Shown in pieces: positions 13,600 through 27,777 of a DNA stretch of 64,000 nucleotides. Under the pieces are notes generated by a model that had not been told where the DNA came from, ran no database searches, and saw only the letters and a list, made by a program, of their open reading frames with translations. The first letter of the stretch is position 1. The number at the start of each line of letters is the position of its first letter. The DNA comes from Polytrichum commune. Lineage: Eukaryota > Streptophyta > Polytrichopsida > Polytrichales > Polytrichaceae. The translations under genes and the position numbers were made by a program. Where the stretch lies: contig OX485804.1 of the NCBI GenBank assembly GCA_950295325.1, positions 14,508,001-14,572,000 on the forward strand. The letters are read 5' to 3'.

Positions 13600-15440
13600 T
13601 GGGTAGTATTCATGCTATTTTCATGTTATCCAACTTCTACTAAATAAATTTTACGCAACAAAACTTGTGTTGCATTAGCAAATATCCAATGAAGCAGTAG
13701 CCAAAATTGGGCCTCCCCTAATTAGTTGTGCTTATTGAGAGTGCACATTTGTTGACTCCTTAACTGAATACATATGTTCTCCCAATTGCATTCATTTTAG
13801 ACTGTAGAGTAGTTATCAATATTTAAAAACATAGTCCAATCTTTTTAAAACATGTGTCTTTTTACGATGTTTGTTCTTTGATCCTCACCGAACCACATGC
13901 CAATTAAATATAGGGGCCGATTAAGAAGAGGAGAAGATAAACTCAACCAAACGAAATTTGCGCCCGAACTTGGTCTAGGCAAGAGTCAAAATTCTACGAA
14001 CTTGATTAAACTGATTAATTTGCCCAAACTAAGAATACGAGGATTTTGGTTAGTTTTATGCCAACAAATAGAACTTAGCATTGGTTCAGTTAAGTGACGA
14101 TGTGGCTGCAAAAAAAACAAAAAGTTAATTATAGTTAAGCTAACACTTCTTCCCCACACTCCTTAGCATTGGTTACCCTTGACCAACAATGCAAGGGGGG
14201 CCTTGACCCCTAATGTCACATGAGACCACGGTGTGGTCTCAAGTTTAGGGGCAATACCCATTTAGCATTGGTTAAAGGTCCTTTTTGAGAAGATAATAGT
14301 TTTTTTGGGGAAAAGTGTGTTTCCTTCATAAAGATGTTTCAAAAAGTGGATTTGGAATTCTCAAACCATTCATGGTTTTGCATCGAGTTCATGGTCAACC
14401 TCCCAACTGATGAACAATGTTTTCATGGAATTGCTATATTCTTGAAAACTACCGACTTGTGATCTTTGAATGGTGATTGTCTCCAAAGAGGAGTTGTTGG
14501 CAGCATTTTATTTGTCCATGGCAAATTTTACATATATGTATATATATAACAATCATACCTAAATATTTATTAAGAAATGATGATGGTCTTAGTTTGGTTT
14601 CAAATTTGGTATGTATATCACCAGGGTGGTTTTGTATGTTGCATATAAGATAGAAACAAAACACCAACTATGATGATCTAGACGAGAAATTTTTAATTTC
14701 ATAAAAAAAAATATTGTTGACACTCTACACATAGGATCATATTCTTTCACACATTATAAAATAGTTCGTAACTCTTCATAAGATGAACATATCTACAAAA
14801 TATTTAGGAAATCTAATGTAGTCTTCTTTTTATGAAAATGACCTTAAGTTCCAGCTTTGAAAATACTTATGTGAAGGTCATGACCTTTTGCATGGTCCAA
14901 TTGTATGGGTATGTCCTTCAACTTCATGTCAACAATTGTGCTTCATGAATGTTTCATGAAGCAAGTTTGCAAACCTCACTTCGTAATGATTTTGGAAAAA
15001 GACTTAAAACCCTAGGAATGACATAAAGTTCCTCAAAGAGGGATGAAACCATGGCTTTGATTATTCTTTGAAAAAAGCTTCTATGAAGAGCTCGTTAGCT
15101 CGTCGTACATTGGAGCATATTTGAAAGTTGGGTGAAACTTTTGGGACATCCTCTTTCCACCTCTCAAACTTTGAAGAAATGTAGGATCTCAAATACGGCA
15201 TGCAAATGGGACCCGCTGTCCTAAATCCCAGATCGACCTATGCAAGGCTAGGTTGACCCCCCCATCCTAGTAGAACACACTAGAAAACCGGTTTTCAATA
15301 ACTTGACACCACTCTTTGTGTATGCTAATTTAAGCATTAAGAAAACTTGGACGACTTTGTGTTAATTCTCGTAAACTCAAGATTTGGGACTAAACCCATG
15401 GTTTCATCTCCTTCACTTAAAAAACAAGTCCAAAAAGGGT
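13600..15440. repeat. Dispersed repeat family A, copy 2 (split)
   Basis: Its two halves (13600-13925 and 15030-15440) match 2560-2890 and 3010-3420. The intervening 1.1 kb is absent from copy 1, so either copy 2 received an insertion or copy 1 lost it. That middle part contains repeated TTAGCATTGGTT words at about 14072, 14163 and 14261. Confidence 0.65.
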
Positions 15441-16012
15441 TAAGCAATGCAATAAAAGCTCATTCATTTTCTAAAATACAAACTACCTGTATTCACCCCG
15501 GGAAGGGCGTATAGTTACTCCTTCCCGCGAAAGGAGGGGAAAAAGGAAGATTTTACTAATTTGGGGGGCGCGGCGTGAGCGGCTTGGCAGCTTTCACTGG
15601 CTCCCGCTCTTCTCAGTGCTTCTCTGAGCGCTGCTTCTCTGTTTCGCTTCTCTTTCTCTTTCTCTTCCCGTCCCTTCACCGGCGATCCTGGAGGCGCCAT
15701 CGCTACTCCATCGGGTATGTATCACTTCTATCGCTCCCTGACCTCGCCGCCGTCATCGTTCTCAATGATTTTGGCTGCATTGTACAACAAGTTTCCTCTT
15801 CTCTTTTTGCCGCGTCGTCTCCACTCGAGTGTCGCGCGCAGGGTTTATACCCTAGGGTTTGGCTTCGTATGTATCGCTGTCTCTTCTTGGAGGTTTTGAG
15901 GAGTACGTTATTTGTATGGGTGATTCATTTTGATAGGGACGGGGTTTTATTTCGACGTCTGTCGATGTCGTCGGGCGGCTGGTAGTGGGTTGGGAGTGTC
16001 GTTGCTGCCGAT

Positions 16013-16021
16013 TTAGGGTTT
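16013..16021 (-). promoter_or_regulatory. Telo-box in FPA 5' leader
   Basis: TTAGGGTTT is the complement of the plant telo-box AAACCCTAA. It lies about 310 bp upstream of the FPA start codon, in the GC-rich leader. Telo-boxes are enriched near transcription starts of plant growth and translation genes. Function here is inferred. Confidence 0.4.
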
Positions 16022-16326
16022 CGGTCTCTTGGTTCTAGTGGAATTTGGTGAGGAAGAGCTGGTCTGGACGAGTTTGTGCGCTCTTTTGTGTTGGATTGTA
16101 GTGCAGGAAGTGGAATGGTGGTTTGGAGACTAGAAGTTGTCGTTGGTTGAAAAGGGCTGGTGGTTGCCGTGGAATCCCTTAGCCTCTGTGTGTGGTATGC
16201 TGAGCACTCAGTATGGCAATAATGAAGGGATGTGCGTCTTGTGGTATGTGTAGGAGGCTGCATGTGGCCGAGCTAGGGCACGCGAATAGGATTATGCAGC
16301 TCAGAACTGCCTCTGGAAACGGAGAA

Positions 16327-19300
16327 ATGGCGGCACGCCGGCCTGGAGGTCCTCCGTTTGCGGTATGTGACGAACTACTTTTTGAGCTAGGACTCTTTGC
16401 TTGATCTTTTTTTGGGGTCAGTTTATACTTGAGAACGTTGAACCTTTATTACCTTGCAACCTTATACCCTGAGGCTGATGAATTTAACCTTATTAACAAT
16501 ACGATTACATGGACGAGCATGACATATTGGGGGTTGCACCGCGTAGGAATATACAATATAGTGCTCGTGATAGTGGGCGCAACTCTGTCGACTAGGTTTC
16601 TACAAGGGAATGACATTCTGGCTAAGGCTACATGTTCTTTGGAATTTGGAATTGGCTTTTTTACCTTGTTATATGAGGTGTTTCCAATAGGGTCGGAGGG
16701 AAATTTGGCTTAGGATACTGATGCTTGAATAGTGGAGAGGAGAGGCACGCTATAGGCTGGAGTAGCGCAGTGGAGATTGGCCTTGCACCATGGGAAAGAT
16801 ATGTTTTAATTACATGTGAACTGGAAAGTGCTCACTTTAGAGCTAGATAACTGGGATGTTGTCATACTCATGTCCTTGCTGGGTTTGGACATTTTTCCCA
16901 TGGGCCACAGACATCAAACACTTCAAGTAGAGATCTAGATTCTTGAAAGCCTTGTGCTCAATTACATTTCTTTCATGGACATTAGAGTGCATTCTATTTA
17001 GTTGGACATGGAGCATATTTTGGATTAAAATACAGTAATACTCTACTGCACGTGAGGTGAGGACATTAAGGTCAAGTTAGTCATCTAGTTCTTTCTCTTG
17101 ACTCTCTTAGTCAAATTATGGTTCTGGATGGTGGATGTATTCTTTGAGACTGCAGTTGAACTGTTACCTGTACTTTTCATAGTATATTAAAGTGGAATGT
17201 CTGTAGTTGATGCATAACTGATTCATGTGCGATAAGTCATAATAGCAGATACTGGATGGATGCTCATATTTATTAACATGTTTTTCTGTCCATGGTGCAG
17301 GGGACCCCACCATTGAGAGGTGGTTTTCCTGTGGATTATGGTCCACGAGTTGATGACAGAAGACAGGGTTTGACGTCTCCCACATCTCGTCCCGCACACA
17401 ATAGTAAAGATGATCATGAGGACACACCGCCTTCCAGGCATTTGTGGGTAGGAAATGTCTCACAAGATGTTACAGAGGCAATGATCACTGAAAAATTTGC
17501 TCAATTTGGGGAGGTCGACAATGTCACAGTCTACTCCACCAGGAATTATGCTTTTGTAAATTTCAGGAATCAAAATGATTCTGTCGAGGCAAAGAATCGA
17601 CTGCAAGGTTTTGTTTTGGGTGGTATGGCAATACGAATTGAGTATGCCAAAGGGGTGAGCATGATTTCTCTCTACAGTACATTTATGCCGTTTTTGATCA
17701 GCTATCAAGGATTTTGTCTGGCCAGGATGTATCCTTAGGGTAGGGGAGACGGAGAATAATGTCCTACATTAAAGAAAACCAGTCAGTAATAAGAATATTA
17801 AATCTTTGAGAATCGGCAGCCATTGATAATATGAGAAATGCCTCACTAAGCATGGTTAAGTAGTTGGAGAATAGAGCCTCAATCATGACGTGCATTTCTG
17901 ATTGTGGTTAGAGCCCTGAACCTTTGTTTTGTCCAGCGTATGATGAAATCTGAGCCAGGAAGAGAGCGAGGGGCTGATTTTGCTTACGGCGAAAATATGG
18001 AGGAACATGTTGAAGCAAGAGTACGACTTTCTTCAACTGGGAACTGAACATGTGACATCGAGAGAGGATTCAGTTCTGTAGTTAGCATAGATTGGGAATA
18101 ATGGGAACCATTTAATGATAATTTCCTTAGTTGCTCTAATTGACACTGAAGATATAATTTCTTTTGAAGTTGCAGCTTACATAGTTGCAGTAAATACATA
18201 TATTTCTATTATTATAAAACTGGGTGCAAATCATTACTTTATAAGACAGTCTGTAAGTGGTCACTCTGGCCTTCTAATCAACAGTTAGTCTGTACATGTG
18301 CTGCAATGGTCCTGCAGTGTAGTGTTGCCATGGTTGTGACTTCGAGGTAATTCTTTTTATGCATGCAGGCGAAGCAGAGTCGCCATCTTTGGGTAGGAGG
18401 TATAAGCCCAAATGTAACAAAGGAGCAGATTGAGGGTGAATTTAGAAAGCATGGAGTGCTGGAGGACTTCAAACTTCTGCGAGAGCGCAACTGTGCATTT
18501 GTGGACTTTGCTAACATTGAGGATGCTGTTGGTGCAGTAGAGGCTCTCAACAGAAAACGATTTGGGGATGAGGAGTTACGTGTTGATTACGGCCGATCCC
18601 AACCCACAAAAAGGGTAAGGGCAGATTAAAGTAAAGTATGTATTGCAAGAGGAGAATATGTGAGATCCCCTGCAGCTTGATAGCAGTTCTTCACTCACTT
18701 ATTGAGGACACTTAAGATCTATGTCTGTATGGTCTGCACATGGTCCTGGGGTCTTTTGTTATTGCTTCCTAGTCCTGATTGGTATGTGGTGACATTTGAA
18801 GCAGGACATAAGAGGCGATGAAAGAGGAGGTAATCTTAGAGAGCATCAGGGTTCACAAGATGGGTATCATGGATCTCAACATGGATATCAGGTCTGTATA
18901 CCTGGCACTTCACATATCTTGAGAGCGCAACAGCCCTGTTTGAGTCTGCTTATTTGGATTGATGCAAGTTTGTGGGTCATGAATTAGAAATTCCTGCTAG
19001 CTGATTGTGGTTTTCTTCTGATCTTATTGGTCTTATCCAGGGGGCTGGAGGTAATCTTGGAGACGGAAGAGGGAAAGCTGATAAAGATGGAGGTCCAAGT
19101 GAGGTTCTTTGGGTGGGTTTTCCTCTTCCTTCAAAAGTGGATGAGGATGCATTGCGAAGGGCTTTTATGCCTTTTGGTGAGGTGGACCGCGTCAAGACAT
19201 TTCCAGGCCGTACATATGCATTTGTACAGTTCCAAACTGTTGAAGATGCCACCCGGGCTAAAAATGCCTTGGATGGTAAACTTTTTGATGACCCCCGAGT

Positions 19301-22281
19301 CCATATTCGATACTCTAAGAGTGAGATTGGTCCTATTGACAGCCCCCGCGAGGCTCCCCTCTCATCATCACAGCGAGTTGGTGAACGTCAGAGTTACCCA
19401 ACAGATATACTAGGAGGCCCACGAGTTCCTGCAGCACAGAGTGACAGGTTTGGCAGCCCTGGTAGACCTACCCCAAGTCCTACCACTCGCTTGGGTGGTG
19501 GTCTCAGGCCAGAGTACCGCCCAAATGCGCTGATGGCTGGTCTAGGCTTAGAACGGGGTAGTGCCAGGAACTCTGACCATGGGCCTGGTTTGGGGCGCGT
19601 CTCTGGAAGAAGCACTCGTTTGGAAGATATAGATTACCCCAGGGGTAGCAGACCAGACAGCCGATCAACATTTGATGACGGATGGGACCTTCCTGATGCA
19701 GATATTGTGCCAAGGGATTCTAAGAGATTACGTGTGTATGCTGGAGGTGAGACAGATACACCTGGTTTTGACCCACGCTATGAGCAGCGGCAGCACAGAG
19801 GATCTGAAGGGGGAACTTACACTCCAACAGCTGCATTGAACAGTTATGAGACTGGCCGTGCACCTGCCACACCAGACTATAATCAGGGATTGGGAGGAAG
19901 ACCTCGAGCAGGCCTACCAATTGCAGATGGTAGTCATGCATTACCTGTTGGAAGCAGGCCACTTATTGGTGGTCATGCCTCAGCTCCTGGTTCAGTTCCT
20001 GCTGCCTCTGTGTATGGGAAGCATGACATAGAGACAGTGAAAGGTCCAGAGGGATGGCAATGGCATGGCACTATTGCAAAAGGTGGCACTCCTGTATGTC
20101 GGGCTCGTTGCCTGCCAGTAGGGAAGGGAATCGATGCGACTGTGTAAGTCTTACTTGCAGGCTTTCTGTAGTTTATGTTTGTTAAATATGTGGTTCGTTA
20201 CCATTTATGTTAAAAACATTGCAGTGTGAGATAGTGTATCATAGTTGCAGATTTGATGGTTTTGGAGACAATTCAAGATACACAAAGTTGACTTCTTTTA
20301 CATGCCCACTCAGGAAAAGTATTTGACCGTGTGAACTTTGGCTATTGTGTGTGACAGCCCGGATGTTGTGAACTGCACTGCGCGCACAGATCTTGACATG
20401 CTAGCAAAACATGTCTATCAAGCAGGTGATTTTGGTGTTGTATTCTTTGTTCCAGAGGGTGATCCTGATGTTCCACCCTATCAGGACTTCATGCATTATC
20501 TGGGTGAAAAACATCGTGCTGGTGTAGCGAAATTGGCAGATGGAACAACCCTTTTTCTTGTACCCCCTTCTGAGTTTTCAGAGAAAGTACTGAAGGTTCC
20601 TGGTCAAAAATGCCTGTTTGGTGTTGTTCTGAAATTCCAACAACCAGTGCCAGCACCTGTAACAAGTTACAATCCAGCTGCACCCCAGCAACAGCAACCT
20701 CCCCCTCTTGCACAACACCCTCCATCGTTTCCTCCTCCACAGCAGCAGCAGCCACCATCTCAGCATGCACCAGGTCCGCAGGCTCAATACTCACAACACC
20801 AAGCATTGCCGCCACAACAACATGCACCTCCTCAAGAATCTAATGTCTTTCAGGGCTCCCACCAATCTCTTCCTCATAACCCGCAACCACAAACAGGAAT
20901 TATCCCCTCTCCAGGTAGAAACGAAACACCGTCAAATGTCAACAATGGTTCTATGCTGTCACAAGCGCACTTGGCAAGCATTGCTGGTTTACCTGGTGTC
21001 TTGACTCCTGAGCTTCTTGCTTCTCTTACTGCCCTACTTCCGAAGGCCAATAACAGTCAGGCACCTCCAAGCACTGATGTCAACTCAGGGTCTACATCTG
21101 TTTCAAATGGCTTGAAGCCTTTTCCTGGAAGTTCAGGTATGCCGGTAGGAAGCACACCAATGCAAGGGGCACTGCCTCCTGCAGGAGCTAACCCTCCTCA
21201 AAGCGACATGAGACCAATGTTCAGACCTCCACAGAGCAATCCCCCGTCTGGACCTCCACAGGGCTGGCCTCCTCATCAGAGCCAGCAAGAGCGACCACCA
21301 GTAGGGATGGGAAGTTATCACTCTCAGGCCTTGGATCAAGGTATGTACACACCCCAACCACCTCCACAGCCCCAACCTCAACTGCAGCAGCATAATCCTC
21401 ATCCTTCCCAGCAGCACCAGCAACTGCAGCAGCAGCAAAGCTCTCAAATGCACATTCCACCCACGCATGGATCAGGGTTACCTCCTTCAGGCCCACCTCC
21501 TACCGCAAGCCAAGCACCTACGTTCTCTGGACCACCTCAGCAACATCAGCAGCAGGGGTACCCGGGTCCCTCTGCTGCTGGGGTTCAACAGTTTCCCCCA
21601 CTTCCACAAATGCCCAGGCCCCCACAGCAGCCAATGGGGGGTCCACAGCAGCAGATGGGAGTGCCTCCTCAATTGCCTAGTGATCAGTTAGCACAACTTA
21701 CTGCCTTGCTCACACAGCGCCAGCAGCAGCCTGCCCAGCAACAAGCTGCTGCACAGCTTTTACAGCAACACTATCAGCAGAACAATAATCAACCTGGTGG
21801 TCAAGCATCTGGTGGACCACCTCAACCCCACCAGCCTCAACAAGGCTTGGTGCAGCAGTCCCCACCACCATTGCAGCAGCAACAACAGCTCCCCCCTAAT
21901 GGCCATTCTCAACAGCCTCATTCTCAGCCTCCTAGTTATGGCCAATACCCACAATCTTCATGGGGGCAGGGCCCTCCCCCTCAGCATCAGGCACAATCTC
22001 CTGCTCATGGGAGCTCTCAACCACCTTCAATGATTCAGCAGCAGCAGCAACAACAACCATCACAACAACAACCTCCTTTGCAGATTCCAGCTAGTATTTG
22101 GGAAAACGCATCTGCACATGCAAGTAGTGCAGATCAACAAGGTGGTTTCCAAAACCAGAGTGGGGGTGACCCTGATGCGCAAAATAAGCGGTTTCAAGCA
22201 ACAGTTCAGTTAGCAGCTGCTCTTTTGCAGCAAATGCAGCAGCAACAAGGAAAGGCACCAGGAGGCCATGAGCAGAGGTGA
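16327..22281 (+). CDS. FPA: FPA-like protein: three RRMs, SPOC domain, Gln/Pro-rich tail
   Basis: Seven exons join in frame: 16327-16362, 17301-17654, 17937-18020, 18369-18614, 18805-18891, 19041-20143, 20358-22281 (1277 residues). RRM1 is at about 59-128 ([15 protein letters not shown]), RRM2 about 163-234 (HLWVGGI, NCAFVDF) and RRM3 about 291-361 (VLWVGFP, TYAFVQF). A SPOC domain follows (about 605-733; [19 protein letters not shown], then [16 protein letters not shown] across an intron). The rest is Gln/Pro-rich with two short Arabidopsis FPA motifs, [13 protein letters not shown] and a terminal [19 protein letters not shown] is a nuclear RNA-binding protein that controls poly(A) site choice; in Arabidopsis it promotes flowering through FLC antisense RNA. 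An ancestral 3'-end role is inferred, since a plant with motile sperm would not flower. The start has a strong context (GAAATGGCG), but in-frame upstream ATGs from 16213 could add 38 residues. Confidence 0.93.
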
Positions 22282-25200
22282 CCAAAGCATTGGGTGTTTT
22301 AATCTTCAGCTTGTTCAGGTACGTTTGATACTCTCTCAGTGCACCCACGTTCCCTTCCTTGTGATTCGAAAGCCATTCTTGCAAAGATGTCAGGTATCTA
22401 TGGAGCACACTTGTCAAGTCAATCCGTCTGGAATCATAATAGGTATGTCCCGAGCTCACTAATTGACCCAGGAGGTACACAGACGTCAAATGCCTCCCCA
22501 GGATTTTACCTGTAAAGCTTTAAAAGTGTGCTACTTGCTTGTCAAGAAAACGAATTAGTTCATACATCACATGCAAGCTCGCTATGGAAAATTGCCATCA
22601 TTCTCACACGACCTGTCAGTCTGAAGGCACAGTAATCTATCCAGCCCTTTCTCAGAGGTATAACATCTCTCCACATCGCATAAGGCTCGCAAAGTCCACT
22701 AGCAGTTTGAGAAAGTTCTCATGCCAATACATAGTCAGTACTACACAATCCACCCAATTCCATCCCAGGTTGGGGTTTTTTTAACCTGGCATCAGAAATT
22801 GAGATGACTGTTTTCTCGGTTCCTGATGTTCATACACATGTCGATACTTCCAACAACAATAGCTTGTATGGTCTAAACATTCATCTGCCCATAGAGTATC
22901 AGCAGATTATCATGGGTATATTCCAACTTCTGTAATGTCTTCCAATCTGTATTTATGACGAAAAAGATGAAGTAACTTTGTCACATCATTAAGAATTTGC
23001 TGAACCAGTTCAATAAGCTGAGAGATCTGACTCATCATCCTGCAACTAGCAGTGTGGACTTGTCACCGCAAAATGGTTACATCTGGACAGGAAACTCCTA
23101 TGCATGCCAAACTTGATTGGCATGTACGGCATCTCTATACATCATAATGGAAAAATAATTTTCTTTTACAAAGCAGTCCTGAATGAAATAAAACCCAATT
23201 TGCCTAGATGCCTTGAGTTGGACTATAGACTTCCGTTTCTGTACAGCCCTCACATTATCTAATTGTAGTATTGAGCCTTGCTGCGGAGATGTGCATAGGA
23301 GGTAATACAAGCAGCTTTGGATCTGAACCTGTGTTTGAATTTTAGAATTAGGCAAATACATACAAGGTCGTAACCAGCACAAATAAAATTCATAACCATA
23401 TAAGAGTAAGAAGCTTCCACATCTCGTTGTGCGAACATGAAATCATATGATTTAATTGCATGAGCTACTGTCCAAGTATATCAGCCTGTGCAACTGCCTC
23501 CTCTACGATGATACTTAAATCCACTCTGGAGTTTTTAATGTGGGAACATTCCTCAATGCAAAGTCAGTCATCACAGTATGTTTATCCCTTTGTATTGTGA
23601 AATTCCTTGATCCTTCACACTACTACTATTTACTGGCAAGATTGTTGTGAGAAGTTCAGATCAAAGCAAGGCAACGCTCTAAGAACACTTGACTGATTTA
23701 TTCTCACTTAAAGCAAACTGCAAGGTTAACTTGACATTAATTAGTCCTATTTAGTGAGCATCATCGATGTGCTAGAGAGGATGGTGCACCGTTTTCCACT
23801 TCAATGAACATAAGTAGAGTTGCCCACATATCTTTTTAGGCAGCTCAATATCTGTCACGATTATGGTACTTGTCCATTTTGCAGCTTTTCGATGTTGGGA
23901 GAAACAGAGTTTAGAAATGACATGGTGGGTTGTGTCTTCAGTTCAAAGGTGGGCAGTGTGGTCCAAAGTGTTGACCTCGAGTGGTTTGGGTACCTACATT
24001 GCGTAAACGAATTCGACTACATCTCATGCACCAATGTTTCCATGCATTGCAGTAATTCACACTCCACATCATGTGTTTCATCTCCGCACACACCTCTCAT
24101 TGAGAGAGACTAGTTGCGGCTTCTTGTGAGGAAGGAAGAAACCGTGCAGCCAGTTTAATGTGTAGATGGAGCGGGTTTCGCCCAATGCAAATCAACATGA
24201 GCAATGCAGGTGCATCAATCTATAAACACACACTGCGGAAGTATGTGCTTTTCGTTCGTCTTTTTAATATTTTTTTGCTTCCAACAGTTCTGCAAATCTC
24301 GTACTCGATTTTGATCCTCATGGAGGAATGCACGGCATGCTCTCAGAAGTACATCGTGCGACAATACTCAGGACTGCGGTACCGTAAGATGTTTGCCTAG
24401 CACCAAATCACTGGGAACCATGAAGGTATTAGTCAACACAAGTCTATGATGGCACTATTTAATCATATGATTTTGGGATAAAGCTCTGTGCCAGCAACTG
24501 CAAATGAAGGTGATCATTGTCGGAGTGTAAATTAGAGTTGGGAGGTTTTCGAGGGAAGAGATTCCAGTGTCATGCATCCTCGTGCATGGAGAAGAATGTG
24601 TTTTATAACTCATCAATTGCAACAATGTATAGTTTGCCAAAGCAAAACCAAGTGATGTAGGAAACTTGCAGTTGCATGCACTAGTTCAGAGACTTTCTTA
24701 TCCCTGTGAGATGGTCTTGAGTGCCCTGAGCTGCTGGCTGTATTTATGGTATGGTTTGAACATTGCTAAATTTTTCTGGTCAGGTATGTAAAAGAACAAC
24801 TACTGTAGTTTTCATGATCCCAACGTCAGAAGTTGTGCCCCAACAATTATAAAACGTTAAATTGGCATATTCCACAAATTCCTAAAACATGTGTCAAAAC
24901 TTCTCCCAATATTATAGAAGTGTGCAGACCACTTTCTCCCAATATTATATGAACTGGACTAAGCTCATGCGCTTGACAATGGCCCTTCCACTTAAGAAGC
25001 TAGTTATAGTTATGGGAGGTTGCAGAAACTTCTCTTCATAAGTTAATCATGGTGTCTTATTGCCTTCCATTCTCTTTGGTTTGGTAATCGAGTGAATCTA
25101 TCTGCTAACACCATCTTTGTAATTATTGAAATGTTGCTCTTAAGGCTTTTTTATATTTGATTGGAGGTATTTTGGGGTGGAGAAGTACTCACCATCCCTG

Positions 25201-26141
25201 TATGACTAAGAAGTTGAAAACCCAGCAGTTTTCTGCATATTTTCAAGTTCCAAATGATCTTTGGATTCGGAACTTATTGATGTGCCAAATTGATCTGCAT
25301 ACATGCAGACTTCCCGTGACTTGGCATTAACATTTCAAGAATAGATAGGTGCAAGTCCGATAAGATTTCACACTTTGAATTGAAGGAGAACATTGCTGCA
25401 ATGACTTGACAGAGAACACAAATTTTGTTGCATTTGGGTTGTCTAATGTAAACATATACTATCTTCAGCAGTCTTGGCCATATCCAGACGAAACAGGCTT
25501 TAAACATGGCATTCAAGTTCAAATGGGAAAGACTTCAATCAATCAACTTCGATTGCTTTTAGCAGTCATTTGAACTCCAAATTAAGATGTTTAAATTTGA
25601 CTTGGACACATTTCTTATACAGTAAGTTTGGAATTAGTTACTCATCGTCTTATGACCTGTAGCCCTTCGCATTTTCCCTCCTTTTGAGTGCAAGTTGTGT
25701 CCAAGTGACAAAATATCCAAAGCTTAAGATAATCAAGACACTTTGAACTTGCAAATGTAAATGTCCATGTTCCAAATGTTTGGCTTTTGAGTATGTACTC
25801 GATAAGATTATTTTATGTGCTCATAGGGAAACACTCATTGCACAAGGAGAATGCCAACTTCATGACATCACAAGATGTGCAGAGGAATCCATGAGGAACT
25901 TGTGCTTCCGAGGACTTGTGATGAGGGAGTTGACTAGATTTGTCGAGTGTGACTCCTTCCACAAGAAATCTCAAAAGCTGCTTGATGAAGAAGTTTCCTT
26001 GAAACCCAATTTAAATAACAACTTGGATGCAAAGATTCTCATCTAGAATACCTAAGCATCCATGATTTCATCCATCCAGCCTTCTCCACATGCCTAGGTC
26101 CAGTATAAGCTCCATGCAGGCGCACACCCAAAGGCTTTTGG

Positions 26142-26158
26142 CCTTACATGTCGTAAGG
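26142..26158. repeat. 17-bp palindrome, copy 1
   Basis: CCTTACATGTCGTAAGG is an almost perfect palindrome inside a duplicated segment (26030-26163). The second copy near 27434 keeps both arms. Confidence 0.5.
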
Positions 26159-27433
26159 ATAGCAAAACCCCAAGTTGCTAAATGGATGATTCATGTCCAA
26201 TCATTCACCATTTCAAGAATGTAGGCAATTCATTGAGAGGATTGATGAAGATGTTTGCTTGAACCAGTGTTATCTAGATTCATCGAGAGTGTTGTCAAAG
26301 AAACTCATGTCATACACACATGCATGGTACAATATGATTTCGTACATAATTTAATTTACTTTAATTTTTGATGAAAAGAGGACATTTTTGCATGGAAGTT
26401 ACGGATGAAAAAAAAACCATACATTTAGAATTTTAAAAAAGAAGAAAAAAGAACAAGATGTGAAGGCTTGAGATGTATGGATAAAAATAAAAATATTATA
26501 AAAGAGTGGAAAACATGGCTATCAAACATAACTCTAGATAAATCTAGAGCTCCCTTCCCCAACCATGGGGTTCTAGTTGGTATGGTAAATATGTGAATGC
26601 ATGGTATCAATACTCAAAATTGGTAATGATATTAAAGAACTTACCAGTGGGTATCAAATTTGGAATACCAATCAAATATTGATATTTGATAGGTATGTGA
26701 AGGCGAGCGAGTATTTGTATAAATGAATTCTTATTTCAATCACTATCATTCTAAATCATATTGATACTAGGGTGAATTTTCCTAGGTATGAAGGTTCTTG
26801 AGTGGTATACAAATTTGAATGGTATAAAAAACAAGAAAATGGTAGAGTCGTGAGGCTTTGTCCTTTATTATGAAAGACTACAACTGTAGTTGTCCACTTT
26901 GCTCATGCCAGTCCATGGTTATTTACTATACTTGTAAACAAACCTTCCTTGGATTTTGTGCACCTTCTTTTCAAATGCAGGTCAAGGACTAAAGCTACTC
27001 ATTTATCACCCAAAAATTTAAAAAGAAATAATCAACAATTGCCGAAATAACTATAATTAACTAGATATGTATAACTATAGTTAACATCCGCATTAAATAA
27101 CTAGGCAAAAAATAAAAAAATATCCAAGTGTGAACACAAAGTGGCTAGGTAATTTTCTCTTGAAATAGAGAAGTCGATGCATAGTCTCTGTCCTATAGAT
27201 AAAGCCAACAAAAATACCATCAAACACCCATAACCAATTGGTTATCGAAAGATTTGTGAAATCTTCATTATAGTTGCCTGAATGGTAATAAGTAAAATAC
27301 AAGACCTAACCAAGACTGGCTTGAACCCCCCAACTTATGCCCAACATTCAAGATTTTTTTGCTTGCAAAGATTCCCATCCAGAAAACCTTAGCAACCAGT
27401 ATTTCATCCATACAGCATTCTGGTGGCTTTCGG

Positions 27434-27450
27434 CCTTACACGTTGTAAGG
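27434..27450. repeat. 17-bp palindrome, copy 2, upstream of eL19
   Basis: CCTTACACGTTGTAAGG lies about 430 bp upstream of the eL19 start codon. Both arms match the copy at 26142-26158 while the centre differs. It may be a protein-binding dyad or a remnant of a repeat end. Confidence 0.5.
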
Positions 27451-27777
27451 ATACTATAGTGCCTGGTAGGTCAGCGGATGAGTAAGGATGAATGTGGCCC
27501 AGACATCATCCACTCAAGAGCACTGAGAAATTTCATCGAGATAATTGACGTGGCGGGCACTTCAAGCGAACTATACCATCTCCCAGGGTCGGGTCCAATA
27601 CGAACGACCCTGATGGCCCTGGTAAAGTCCCCCTTGAAGGGTGGAATCTGGAAAGGCACATAACGGGCGTGGGCGGTCGATGAGAATACAAGTTATTGGG
27701 TGACCCGCGATTGAGGTCGAGGGGTGGGGTAAGGGCGGCGCTTTGAGATAGTGTCGTCCTCTTTGTTGCGCTCTTCT

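Larger units (their letters stand above)
10440..15500. other. Repeat-rich intergenic region, no supported gene
   Basis: Apart from the elements listed separately (11101-11600, 12422-12501, 12575-12789, 13600-15440), I see no reading frame with family resemblance. A short CCA-rich microsatellite lies near 13530-13553. Confidence 0.55.
22282..27470. other. 5.2-kb gap after FPA, no supported gene
   Basis: The first part is likely FPA 3' UTR. Beyond it I see only short open frames without family resemblance; the best is 25780-26046 (88 codons, unrecognised). A diverged direct duplication links 26030-26163 with 27367-27453. There is no sign of an RNA gene. Confidence 0.45.

Noticed and set aside
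20489..20827. Minus- and alternate-frame ORFs across the FPA Gln/Pro-rich exon
   Set aside because: These are shadows of the CAG/CCN-rich coding frame, which lacks stops in several frames.
25780..26046. 88-codon ORF in the gap after FPA
   Set aside because: No recognisable domain, no splice partners, and it adjoins a duplicated repeat segment. An open frame of this length is expected by chance.
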